The notes: generated by a model not told the origin, from the letters alone. 64,000 nucleotides of DNA from Dehalococcoidales bacterium (GCA_030690265.1 JAUYHA010000081.1:1-64000), one strand, 5' to 3'. Numbered from the stretch's first letter, positions 1 through 9,116 are shown. A program made the numbers and translations.

Positions 1-10
1 CAGCCCCCCA

Positions 11-55
11 ATTCCGGCCCCGTATCAGGTACGGGATAAACTCCAGCCGGAATCC
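11..55. repeat. 45-bp intergenic repeat (inverted copy at 9072-9116)
   Basis: Exact reverse-complement match 45/45. Confidence 0.9.
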
Positions 56-80
56 AGGCGATACCGGATGAGCCTACACG

Positions 81-107
81 TCTGGATACCGACTTTCGTC
101 GGTATGG
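81..107. repeat. 27-bp hairpin-containing repeat (direct copy at 34324-34350)
   Basis: tctggataccgactttcgtcggtatgg identical in both; ATACCGAC-tttc-GTCGGTAT hairpin. Confidence 0.9.
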
Positions 108-362
108 TTAACCGAAAATAACGAAGCGTAAGATGCACTACACTACGGGCTTCCGTGTTGCCCAACCTCAGTCAATGCTTTTTCATACGCTTCTTCTCCC
201 CTTTGCCCTCACCCCCTTTATCCCCCTCTCCAATCTCGGAGAGGGGAAAGTTTTGACAAGAAGGGTTTCACCCCTCTTAAACATCCCTTAAATTTATCTC
301 TGGTCTTAAACAATCTCTAACAACCCGCTTTTAAAAAATTTTCAAGAATTTTGCTCAGGGTC

Positions 363-389
363 TTGACAAATGAGAAAAAAGTGTTTAAT
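363..389 (+). promoter_or_regulatory. sigma70-type promoter of mraZ operon (TTGACA ... TTTAAT)
   Basis: TTGACA at 363-368; TTTAAT at 384-389 (15-nt spacer); directly upstream of the MraZ boxes and mraZ. Confidence 0.6.
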
Positions 390-391
390 AA

Positions 392-431
392 TGGGGAAAT
401 GTGGTGAATTATGGTAAGATATGGTAAGTAT
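392..431 (+). promoter_or_regulatory. Tandem MraZ binding boxes, four 10-bp repeats
   Basis: TGGGGAAATG/TGGTGAATTA/TGGTAAGATA/TGGTAAGTAT, each starting TGG(G/T) exactly 10 nt apart, just upstream of mraZ. Confidence 0.8.
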
Positions 432-454
432 TTACCTCGTCGAGGCTTAAAAAC

Positions 455-883
455 ATGTTTTTAGGTGAGTTTGAATACAAGATTGACGAGAAGGGTAGAG
501 TACCCATTCCGCCCAAATTCCGGGGAGGACTGAAGGACGGCGGGATGGTAGTAGCCACCGGCCCAGAAAAAAACATTGTTGCCTACTCCACAGCGGGATG
601 GAATAAGCTAGCCGCTACCCTGGACGGCAGTTCAATAGCAGCAAGTAAATTACGGAGGTTAAAAAGGAGCCTTTTTGCCGGCGCTTTCACCGTAAATATT
701 GACCGGCAGGGGAGAATAGCCCTACCACCCCCGCTACGGGAATATGCCGGTATTGAAGACGAAGTCATAATCGCTGGCGTCAATACCTATTTTGAACTCT
801 GGGATAAGGAGCAATGGGCATCCGAGAAAGCCGCTAGCCAGGAACAGGCCTGGCAGATTATAGAAAGCCTGGAAAGACATTAG
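455..883 (+). CDS. mraZ: Transcriptional regulator MraZ
   Basis: Two SpoVT/AbrB-like repeats (FLGEFEYKIDEKGRVPIPPKFR ... FTVNIDRQGRIALPPPLREYA); first gene of dcw-type cluster. Confidence 0.95.
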   Translation: MFLGEFEYKIDEKGRVPIPPKFRGGLKDGGMVVATGPEKNIVAYSTAGWNKLAATLDGSSIAASKLRRLKRSLFAGAFTVNIDRQGRIALPPPLREYAGIEDEVIIAGVNTYFELWDKEQWASEKAASQEQAWQIIESLERH

Positions 884-892
884 AGAGGAACA

Positions 893-1942
893 ATGCTGAC
901 ACCTATCCATATTCCCGTTCTGGTAGATAGAGTCCTTGAGGCGCTAGCCGTCCAGCCCGGTGGGCGCTACATTGACTGTACGCTGGGCAGCGGAGGACAC
1001 GCTTTAGCTATTCTGGAGCGAATTTCTCCCGGCGGCAAGTTACTGGGCATTGACGCTGACCCTAAAGCGATAGCGGCTGCCGAACAGCGGCTCGAGGACT
1101 ACCGTGATTCAACCCTTCTTATTAATGAAAACTTTGTCAATCTAGCGGCGATTTGTTACAAATATGACTTTCTCCCGGTGCAGGGCATTTTGTTCGACTT
1201 GGGGCTTTCTTCCCTTCAACTGGATGACGCCGGTCGCGGTTTCAGCTTCCAGCATGAAGCACCGCTGGATATGCGGTTGAACCCTGACCAGCAGCTTACC
1301 GCGGCCGAAATTGTTAACACCTACCCTGAGGTCCAATTAGCTCACCTGATAAAGATATACGGGGAGGAAAGACAGTACCGCCAGGTAGCCCGCCATATCG
1401 TCAGGGAGCGCCCGTTAAAAACCAGCCTTGAACTCGCCCGGTTAATAGAGCGGGTAGTCGGCGGGAGAAAAGGGAAGCTCCATCCTGCCACCAAAACCTT
1501 TCAAGCATTAAGAATAGCAGTCAATCAGGAACTGGAACACCTGGAATCAGCCCTGAGACAAGCGGTTAACATCCTTGGCTCCAGAGGCAGGCTGGTCGTT
1601 ATCAGCTATCACTCACTGGACGACCGCATAGTGAAACAATTTATGCAGCGAGAAGCGAAGAACTGCATTTGCCCCCCTGACCTGCCGTCCTGTGTTTGCG
1701 GTCACACTGCCAGCCTGAAGTTAATCAACAAGAAAGTCATTACCCCTTCCCGTGCCGAGGTTCAGACTAATCCGCGCAGTCGCAGTGCCAGATTGAGAGT
1801 AGCTGAGCGTCTTTCTGCTCAAGACGAGCATTACCGCATTATTGAAAGACTGGGTTTTTCAACAGAAATCAGGGAACACGGCAATGGTTGGAAGAAACCA
1901 GCTTCCCTGGAAAAAATCCGCCAGGTCTTTGCTGCCGCCTAG
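893..1942 (+). CDS. rsmH: 16S rRNA (cytosine(1402)-N(4))-methyltransferase RsmH
   Basis: [56 protein letters not shown] motifs. Confidence 0.96.
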   Translation: MLTPIHIPVLVDRVLEALAVQPGGRYIDCTLGSGGHALAILERISPGGKLLGIDADPKAIAAAEQRLEDYRDSTLLINENFVNLAAICYKYDFLPVQGILFDLGLSSLQLDDAGRGFSFQHEAPLDMRLNPDQQLTAAEIVNTYPEVQLAHLIKIYGEERQYRQVARHIVRERPLKTSLELARLIERVVGGRKGKLHPATKTFQALRIAVNQELEHLESALRQAVNILGSRGRLVVISYHSLDDRIVKQFMQREAKNCICPPDLPSCVCGHTASLKLINKKVITPSRAEVQTNPRSRSARLRVAERLSAQDEHYRIIERLGFSTEIREHGNGWKKPASLEKIRQVFAAA

Positions 1943-2074
1943 AGTGGAAAAATTTATTTAATCCCGGAGAAAAGGGAAAGGAGCAAAAATGAGGAACACT
2001 TTCACTTAGCCACAAAGAGCCGAATTTGTTTAAAAAGGAGGAGTAAAGAAAATTTTTTCTAAAAAGGAGGAACA

Positions 2075-3289
2075 ATGAGAACACAACCAATTTTAGCCGC
2101 AATTGATGTTGGCACCACTAAAGTATGCACTATTATAGCTGAGGTAAACGAGTGGGCTATCCAGGTAGCCGGGGTAGGCATTGCTCCGTCTAAGGGCTTA
2201 CACAAGGGGCTGGTAGTTAACCTCAATGAAGCTAAAGAGTCAATCCGAGAGTCAGTCAGAAAAGCGGAGCAAAGCAGCAACATTAAGGTAGAATCAGCTT
2301 ATATTGGTGTAACCGGAAGGCACATCAACTCGATAAATAACCAGGGAGTAGTATCGATTACCCGGAATGACCGCCTGGTGCGGTCCGACGATTTGAAGCG
2401 AGTCCTTCAGTCTGCTCAGAGTATCAAGGTTAATCCCGACCAGAAACTGCTCCATATCATTCCCCGGGGTTACACGGTTGATGGCCAGAGCATGGTGAAG
2501 AACCCGGTGGGGATGCACGGCTTCCGCTTGGATGTCGAAACTCACCTTATTACAGCGACAGTAACTTCCATTCAAAATCTTACCAAATGTATTCAAGGTA
2601 TCGGTATAGATGTTGATGATCTTGTTCTTGAACCCCTGGCCAGCAGTGAAGCGGTGCTAACCGAAGATGAGAAGCAGGTGGGTGTTGTCCTGGCTGATAT
2701 CGGCGGCGGCACTACAGACATCGCCATCTTCAAAGACGGCAGCATCTGGCATACTGCCATCCTGCCCGTAGCTGGTTACCAGCTCACCAGAGATATTGCC
2801 ATCGGATTAGGGCTACCATTTAATATCGCCGAAGAGATGAAGAGAAAATATGGTAGCGTCATGCCCATCTACGAAAGCAAGACGGCAACCAGTAACGCTA
2901 TGGTGGGAAACGGTCACAGCGTCTCTCATCGCGATTTATCGGACATAATCCGGGCTCGAGCTGAGGAGATTATCAAGCTTATCCTGCTTGAACTACCACG
3001 GTCTGACTTTGAAAAGCTGGTGCCTGCTGGGCTGGTTTTCACTGGCGGCAGTTCTAATCTGTCGGGCATCGATGCTCTGGGACGCGAAATGCTGCGAATC
3101 CCGGTAAGGGTAGGCATTCCCACAAATATCGCTGGCATCAGCGATGTTCTGCATGACCCGGCTTACGCCACCAGTGTCGGCCTCATCCTTTGGGGAATGA
3201 AAAACGGAGGCAAAGCGCACTGGAACTCTCCCAGAGTTATTACCCGATTACGGCGTTTAGCTTCCCAACTCGGGAGACTATTCCGCTAA
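2075..3289 (+). CDS. ftsA: Cell division protein FtsA
   Basis: AAIDVGTTKVCTIIAE, IGVTGRHI, VVLADIGGGTTDIAIF; C-terminal amphipathic tail RRLASQLGRLFR; SD aaaaaggagg. Confidence 0.93.
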   Translation: MRTQPILAAIDVGTTKVCTIIAEVNEWAIQVAGVGIAPSKGLHKGLVVNLNEAKESIRESVRKAEQSSNIKVESAYIGVTGRHINSINNQGVVSITRNDRLVRSDDLKRVLQSAQSIKVNPDQKLLHIIPRGYTVDGQSMVKNPVGMHGFRLDVETHLITATVTSIQNLTKCIQGIGIDVDDLVLEPLASSEAVLTEDEKQVGVVLADIGGGTTDIAIFKDGSIWHTAILPVAGYQLTRDIAIGLGLPFNIAEEMKRKYGSVMPIYESKTATSNAMVGNGHSVSHRDLSDIIRARAEEIIKLILLELPRSDFEKLVPAGLVFTGGSSNLSGIDALGREMLRIPVRVGIPTNIAGISDVLHDPAYATSVGLILWGMKNGGKAHWNSPRVITRLRRLASQLGRLFR

Positions 3290-3332
3290 TTATGAAAAGT
3301 AAACTCAAAATAGAATCAAGGAGGAGAATGAG

Positions 3333-4463
3333 ATGGCAAAATCAGGTTACATGAGCAGTCCGGCAAAGATTAAGGTTATCGGTCTGGGCGGTGGCGGCTG
3401 TAATGCTGTCACCCGTATGATAGAGGAGGGCATTCAAGGAGTTGAATTCATTGCCATGAACACCGATGCCCAAGCCCTGTCCCTCGTCAACGCCCCCATC
3501 CGCATCCAGGTTGGCGAAAGAATGACCAGAGGCCTGGGAGTAGGTGGTGACCACAACCTCGGTCAAAAAGCCGCTGAGGAAAGTAGTGATGAGATTAAAG
3601 CGGCTACTTCAGGAGCTGACATGGTCTTCATTACGGCTGGTATGGGTGGCGGAACGGGAACCGGAGTAGCTCCTACTATTGCTGAAATAGCCAAACAAAG
3701 TGGCGCTCTCACCATCGCCGTAGTCACCAAGCCTTTCGGCTTTGAAGGCCTCCACCGTTCCCAGGTAGCCGAAGAAGGCATTGCCAGATTGCTCGATAAA
3801 GTTGACACTTTGATTATCATTCCCAATGACCGCCTGCTCACCCTCTGTGACCAGAAAACGGGTGTGACCAGTTCCTTCAAGATGGCTGATGATGTGCTGA
3901 AGCACGCCGTTCAGGCAATCTCTGAAGTTATCACGGTGCCCGGCATGATTAACCTTGACTTTGCTGATGTTAGGGCAGTAATGAAGGATGCCGGTCCAGC
4001 CTGGATGTCCATTGGCAGAGGTTCAGGACAGAACCGGGCCGTAGATGCGGCTAAAGAAGCCTTAGCCAGCCCCTTGCTGGATGTCTCCGCTGATGGAGCC
4101 AAGGGAGTGCTCTTCAATGTGGTTGGTGGCAACAACCTCACACTCTTCGAGGTTAATGAGGCCGCCGAGGTAATCAAACAGGCGGTAAACCCCGAAGCTA
4201 ACATTATCTTCGGTGTGGCTTGCGACCCCGATATGGACAAAGAAATAAGGCTTACCTTAATTGCTACCGGGTTTACTACCAAAAAGGGAGCGGCAGATAC
4301 TCAAGATGAGGAGTTGAGGAGTTTCCTTAGTGGTTTAAAAACAGACGAAGATGCTTTAGATGTTCCTCCTTTCCTGCGTCACCCCCTATTTCGCCAGCGG
4401 CGCCAGATAATGGGCTCAGCCGCAGAACCTGCTAGAAACCACTCCTCCTTTATTCCTCATTAA
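3333..4463 (+). CDS. ftsZ: Cell division protein FtsZ
   Basis: IGLGGGGCNAVTRMI, tubulin signature GGGTGTGVAP, C-terminal DVPPFLR motif. Confidence 0.98.
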   Translation: MAKSGYMSSPAKIKVIGLGGGGCNAVTRMIEEGIQGVEFIAMNTDAQALSLVNAPIRIQVGERMTRGLGVGGDHNLGQKAAEESSDEIKAATSGADMVFITAGMGGGTGTGVAPTIAEIAKQSGALTIAVVTKPFGFEGLHRSQVAEEGIARLLDKVDTLIIIPNDRLLTLCDQKTGVTSSFKMADDVLKHAVQAISEVITVPGMINLDFADVRAVMKDAGPAWMSIGRGSGQNRAVDAAKEALASPLLDVSADGAKGVLFNVVGGNNLTLFEVNEAAEVIKQAVNPEANIIFGVACDPDMDKEIRLTLIATGFTTKKGAADTQDEELRSFLSGLKTDEDALDVPPFLRHPLFRQRRQIMGSAAEPARNHSSFIPH

Positions 4464-4490
4464 AGTCGCATAGCCCTTGGGGGGTGATAC

Positions 4491-4542
4491 CTGAGGCAAG
4501 GAGGCTGTGAGAGTTTATAACCTTACCGCCTCCTTGTCTCAG
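4491..4542 (+). repeat. Long hairpin: 15-bp stem (one G-T), 22-nt loop, no following T-run
   Basis: CTGAGGCAAGGAGGC (4491-4505) pairs with GCCTCCTTGTCTCAG (4528-4542). Confidence 0.7.
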
Positions 4543-4743
4543 CAGGTTTTATCCGGAGCCAAAACGAGTACTAAGTCACACAAAAGGGTTTACAGCAAGA
4601 AGGCCCGAAGGGTAGCGTTGTGGTCCGACAAGCCTGCCCTCAGCGAAGCCAAAGGACTCACCATGAACGGCGCATATAATTACGGATATTATTGCAACCA
4701 AACACGAGCCGCCATCTGAGCCTGCCGGACTAAAATGTCTTCT

Positions 4744-5439
4744 TTATCGGGATATTTCTATCCGGTAGAAAGCCTCCGCCAGTTCGAACTCCTCCCCTTC
4801 AGCCTGAGCACTGGCTCGCTCTCTCATTCTTTCTTTCCTTTCCGGATTATCGTGCCCTATCTGGCTTTTATGGCAGAACAGAGCAGCCAATTTAAGGTCA
4901 AAGGTATCTGTAATATCAGAGCAGTAGTTAGGCCCATCAGAGCTCCAGAGCAACACCTCCTTCACCTTATGAGGTTGCAGCCCTTCTTCTATCAAATCCG
5001 GGTAAGCATATAAATCTCGGGCATAAGGAAAAACAGCATCCAGGACGACCCGTCCCGTAATCCGGTGGTCACGGTGCGAGATATAGGGACGGTAAGGGTC
5101 AACCGTTACCACCGTTTCCGGCTGATATCTCCTTATCACACGGACGAGCTCTTTCCTGAACTCAGAGGTATCTTCCAGACCCTGGTCAGGATGACGCAAG
5201 AAAATTACCTCCCTTATCCCCAATATCTTTGCCGCCGCCAGTTGCTCTTCCTCGCGAATTTTTGCCAGCTGCTCCGGCTTTATCTCCGGGTCACTGGTAC
5301 CCTTATCACCGTTGGTGCATAGCACATAGATAATGTTTTTACCTTCCCGAATCCAGCGAGCCGCCGTCCCGCCAAATCCAATTTCGGCATCATCAGGATG
5401 CGGTATGAAAACTACCACCTCAGCCTTCTCGGACACCAT
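4744..5439 (-). CDS. PIG-L/LmbE family deacetylase
   Basis: N-terminal (V/I)PHPDDAEIGFGGTAA and later HRDHR motifs. Confidence 0.9.
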   Translation of the reverse strand: MVSEKAEVVVFIPHPDDAEIGFGGTAARWIREGKNIIYVLCTNGDKGTSDPEIKPEQLAKIREEEQLAAAKILGIREVIFLRHPDQGLEDTSEFRKELVRVIRRYQPETVVTVDPYRPYISHRDHRITGRVVLDAVFPYARDLYAYPDLIEEGLQPHKVKEVLLWSSDGPNYCSDITDTFDLKLAALFCHKSQIGHDNPERKERMRERASAQAEGEEFELAEAFYRIEISR

Positions 5440-5530
5440 GCAAGAGCCTCCTTAATTCAAGATAACCGGGATAACAAAGTGTTATTGTATAACATTCGTT
5501 AAACTGATACAATTTTCTTATAAGATACCG

Positions 5531-6469
5531 GTGGCTAAAATGAGCGATTTTCACTATACCATCAGGAATTATCAGCCTTCTGATTTCAATAAGTTCGTCC
5601 AGTTAAACGTTGAAGCTGAAAAACTGGAGCCGGCCGGAAGCCCTGTTTCAGAGCAACTCATTGCTGAGCACCTGGGACGGCCGAACTACTCACCCGGGCA
5701 AGACCTGTTTCTTATCGAGATAGACGGGAGCACCGTCGGCTACCTGGACATGGCACCGGAGCTAACCATCGGCCGGGTGATTCTCTACTGCTGGATACAC
5801 CCTGAACATCACCGCAAAGGGCTGGCGACAAAACTGCTCGGTTACGCTCTAAAACGGGCCAGAGAACTAGCGGTAAAAGTGGTCCGGGTGAAGATAACAA
5901 AGGATAACACTGCAGCAAAAAAACTTCTATCCAAACTGGGTTTCAAGTATGTCCACCGTTTTCTTGAATTACGGCTGGACCTGTCCAGTTTCTGCGCCCT
6001 GGATACTACCCTGTTGGCTCTGGAGTGCCGCCATTTAATGCCCGGCGAAGAAGAGAAACTGACCGGGCTCCAGAACCGCTGTTTTGCCGGCACCTGGGGA
6101 TTTAATCCCAACACAGTAGAGGAGATAACCTACCGTCTTAACCAGAGTGGTTGTTCCCCGCAAAGTGTGGTGCTGACCTGCCAGCAAGATAATGTTATCG
6201 GCTACTGCTGGACAGAGCTAGCCGGCCAGGAAGAAGAAGACGATAGAAGAACCGGGAGAATCTCAATGATGGGCACCGACCCTGATTACCGGGGCAAAGG
6301 GGTGGGGAAAAGAGTGATAATGGCTGGCTTAAAGTACCTGAAAGATAGAAATGCCCGGGTTGCTGAGCTGACCGTGGATAGCGAGAATAGACCGGCCCGA
6401 GCCCTTTACCGGTCACTTGGTTTTAAGGTTAAGACAACCAGCCTGTGGTATGAAAAGATGATAGATTAA
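5531..6469 (+). CDS. Tandem-GNAT acetyltransferase (MshD-like architecture)
   Basis: Two GNAT folds: IHPEHHRKGLATKLLGYAL...LLSKLGFK and TDPDYRGKGVGKRVIMAGL...RALYRSLGFK. Confidence 0.85.
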   Translation: MAKMSDFHYTIRNYQPSDFNKFVQLNVEAEKLEPAGSPVSEQLIAEHLGRPNYSPGQDLFLIEIDGSTVGYLDMAPELTIGRVILYCWIHPEHHRKGLATKLLGYALKRARELAVKVVRVKITKDNTAAKKLLSKLGFKYVHRFLELRLDLSSFCALDTTLLALECRHLMPGEEEKLTGLQNRCFAGTWGFNPNTVEEITYRLNQSGCSPQSVVLTCQQDNVIGYCWTELAGQEEEDDRRTGRISMMGTDPDYRGKGVGKRVIMAGLKYLKDRNARVAELTVDSENRPARALYRSLGFKVKTTSLWYEKMID

Positions 6470-7698
6470 ATTACAGAGAGGCAATAATTAGCCAGCACCG
6501 GCCGGAATTCTCTGACAATCGCCTCGGCAACATTTGACCAGCTATAGCTACTTACCGAATTACGAATTGAGCGGGCAAATTCTATATCCGGGTTTGACCT
6601 TGAAAGCAGCAAGTCTATTTTCTCGGCAAGAGCTACTGGTTCATTACTGACTATCACATACCCAGTCTCCCCCTGATGGATAATGTTTCTGAAATCTCCT
6701 ACATCGGTAGCTACTACCGGTGTGCCGCAGGCTAGAGATTCCAGAGCTACCAGCCCGAAGCTTTCGTAATAGGAGGGAATAACACAAACATCAGCCGCAC
6801 TGTAAAAATAAGGCAGTCGCTCTTGCTTAATCAATCCCAGAAAAGTAACCGAATCCTCTATGTGCAGTTCAGTAGCCAGCTTCTGCAGTTCTTCTATTTC
6901 ATGCCGGGTACGTTCATCGCCGCCGATAATGACCAATCTCAGCCCCTCGTGATTTTTCAGATATGGCACAGCCCTCAGTAACTGCTCGATGCCTTTTAGT
7001 GGCTCAATCCTCCCGACGAACAGGATTATCTTGCTGTCCTGAAAACCCAGCTCCCGTTTCGCCATCTCTTTATTCACGGGCTGGAACAGCTCCAGATTAA
7101 CTCCGCAGGGGACGACACTCATTTTCTCCGGCGAGGCACCGTAATGCCGGATTAGCTCCTCCTTCTCCTGCTCCGTTGAAGCAATAATATGATGGCAGCT
7201 TCCCGTCAGGTCTCTTTCCGTGGCAATACGGAGTTCAGGCTCGTCCTCGCCGATGCCAAGGCTATTTTTAACCGCCCCCAGCGTGTGGAATGTGATAATA
7301 TGAGGAACACCCCACCACTGTTTCGCATATTCCCCCACCCAGCCCGAAAGCCAGTAGTGGCTGTATACCAGGTCATAATTGAGGTCATTGGACTTCCTGT
7401 AGTTCTCCAGATTACAGGCAAAATCAGGCAGATAGGAATACACGGCTAACTTATGCACCTGTTCGTCCTCACCTGCCCTGAGGTGAATAAGGCGGGCGTT
7501 CTGACCAAGCTCATAGCTCTGGCGGTCCTGAGGGTCGTGAACACGGGTATAGACATCCACCAGATGCCCTTTCTCACCCAGTTGGCGGGCCAGCTCTACG
7601 ATGAAAACACTCATGCCACCGGTATCTTTAGCCCCCAGTGTGCCCAGAGGACAGCTATGAGCGCTGAGCATGGCTATTCTCAGTTGACCATCCGGCAT
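6466..7698 (-). CDS. GT4-family glycosyltransferase, MshA/sucrose-phosphate-synthase type
   Basis: DTGGMSVFIVELARQL, YSHYWLSGWVGEYAKQWWGVPHIITFHTLGAVKN, VPCGVNLELF, PSYYESFGLVALESLACGTPVVATDVGD. Confidence 0.9.
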   Translation of the reverse strand: MPDGQLRIAMLSAHSCPLGTLGAKDTGGMSVFIVELARQLGEKGHLVDVYTRVHDPQDRQSYELGQNARLIHLRAGEDEQVHKLAVYSYLPDFACNLENYRKSNDLNYDLVYSHYWLSGWVGEYAKQWWGVPHIITFHTLGAVKNSLGIGEDEPELRIATERDLTGSCHHIIASTEQEKEELIRHYGASPEKMSVVPCGVNLELFQPVNKEMAKRELGFQDSKIILFVGRIEPLKGIEQLLRAVPYLKNHEGLRLVIIGGDERTRHEIEELQKLATELHIEDSVTFLGLIKQERLPYFYSAADVCVIPSYYESFGLVALESLACGTPVVATDVGDFRNIIHQGETGYVIVSNEPVALAEKIDLLLSRSNPDIEFARSIRNSVSSYSWSNVAEAIVREFRPVLANYCLSVI

Positions 7699-7727
7699 CC
7701 GTGTCCCCTCCTTTTATCGAGACCGTT

Positions 7728-7866
7728 GTCATTGCGAGGAGTCCATCCTTGGAAGGACGACGTGCCTGCACGCCAGAGTGCGTTACGACACGCAGGCGTG
7801 GCAGGCAGGAGCGAAGAATCTCGGAGATTCTTCGTCGTTCGCCTTTGGCTCACTCCTCAGAATGAC
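7728..7866. repeat. MITE-like intergenic repeat with imperfect terminal inverted repeats
   Basis: gtcattgcgaggag ... ctcctcagaatgac; internal hairpins gaatctcggagattc and gcctgc...gcaggc. Confidence 0.6.
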
Positions 7867-7885
7867 ATTACTAAACAGTCCCACA

Positions 7886-8863
7886 TCACTTGATAGTTAT
7901 CCGGCAACTGTGTAGAGGAATTTCTCTCCCTCCCAGGTGGTGTTTGTAGGTCTCATTCCCCCTGAGAAAGTCAAATTTTTTCTTGCCTTTCTGAATACTC
8001 TCCTTGATATAGAGGACTTTGCTCAACAGTCCCACACTCAGGGGATCATACTGCCCGTCATAGCCGCTATTATAGAGATAGATACAATCATTGTAATCGA
8101 AGCACATAACCATCGCCGCAGGTACCGAATCCACCTCGAGGATACCGAGCCGCAGCAGTCCTGCCTCAGCCAGACTATTGGCCAGCGCCCTGAAGAAGAC
8201 TTCCCTCTGTCCGGTCAGGAAAGCCGCCTTGTCTGACCTGCTCTCGGAAAACATCTTCAGGAAAGTATCCATAGCTTTATTAACGGCCTCCCTATCCTCG
8301 ATAATGCGATAATCTATCTTGCCCGCTTCCAGCAATCTCCTCAGCTTGCGTCTCACCTCGTGGCGCTGCTTCGTCGTTAATATAGCCAGGTATTCTTCCC
8401 AGGTAGAGGGTAAAACTACTTCCAGGGAAAAGTCTTCCGGCTGGGAGAAAACCTCATAACCCCGCTCTCTGGCTATGTTTACCAGATGATTTAGCACTGT
8501 AGAATCGGGGCGGAGAGATTTCAGATCCAGATTACTAACACCTTTCTGCTTCAAATCATCGAGCAGGACAGTGAAAAAGTCCCTCTCCAGGCCGGGGGTT
8601 ATCACAAAATCAAGGCAATCACTGACATCCGTACTGCCGAGAAAAGACGCCGTCCCGTCCTTTATCATCAGTGGGGCAATACCAGTGATTTTATCTGCCT
8701 GCCTGACGGCGACCAGATATAGCTCCTCCTCCCCGCCAAAGTTCTGCCACCAGACCTTTACCCAGACCGGCAAAACAAAAAAACAATCCCAGGACAGGCG
8801 GTTCGGCTCAACACCACAGGAGGCCAGGCTATCAAAACTTTCTTGAGTAACGCTATAGCTCAT
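7886..8863 (-). CDS. BioF2/FemAB-like acyltransferase (GNAT fold)
   Basis: TTKQRHEVRRKLRRLLEAG, AAMVMCFDYNDCIYLYNSGYDGQYDPLSVGLLSKVLYIKESIQKGKKKFDFLRGNETYKHHLG pattern. Confidence 0.8.
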   Translation of the reverse strand: MSYSVTQESFDSLASCGVEPNRLSWDCFFVLPVWVKVWWQNFGGEEELYLVAVRQADKITGIAPLMIKDGTASFLGSTDVSDCLDFVITPGLERDFFTVLLDDLKQKGVSNLDLKSLRPDSTVLNHLVNIARERGYEVFSQPEDFSLEVVLPSTWEEYLAILTTKQRHEVRRKLRRLLEAGKIDYRIIEDREAVNKAMDTFLKMFSESRSDKAAFLTGQREVFFRALANSLAEAGLLRLGILEVDSVPAAMVMCFDYNDCIYLYNSGYDGQYDPLSVGLLSKVLYIKESIQKGKKKFDFLRGNETYKHHLGGREIPLHSCRITIK

Positions 8864-8929
8864 CTATATAATTATACAGTCTAGCACTTTATTATTACCC
8901 AATCAAACAACCGCTACAAAGGAAAACCA

Positions 8930-9016
8930 AATCCTAATATCTAAACTCCAAACAAATTCAAATTTCCCAAGCTCAAATGCCAAAAATTTGAACTTTGGAT
9001 TTTGTCATTTGGATTT
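8930..9016. repeat. AT-rich intergenic repeat (inverted relative of 59950-60056)
   Basis: Reverse complement shares aaatccaaatgacaaaatccaaa, tggcatttga and gagtttagatatt with 59950-60056. Confidence 0.7.
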
Positions 9017-9071
9017 ATTTAGTATGGGAATTTCGTGCTTAGTGCTTTCCCTCCCCGCAGAAGGGCCGACC

Positions 9072-9116
9072 GGATTCCGGCTGGAGTTTATCCCGTACCT
9101 GATACGGGGCCGGAAT
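9072..9116. repeat. 45-bp intergenic repeat, exact inverted copy of 11-55
   Basis: ggattccggctggagtttatcccgtacctgatacggggccggaat is the reverse complement of window positions 11-55. Confidence 0.9.

Noticed and set aside
222-246. ccccctctccaatctcggagagggg hairpin as a terminator
   Set aside because: No T-run after the stem, and the sequence resembles a common dispersed hairpin repeat rather than an intrinsic terminator.
4507-4719. 70-aa plus-strand ORF after ftsZ
   Set aside because: Starts inside the hairpin loop with GTG, runs through repeat-like sequence and shows no recognisable domain; not called as a gene.
7453-7893. 146-aa plus-strand ORF
   Set aside because: Antisense to the GT4 gene and continuing into the MITE-like repeat; spurious.
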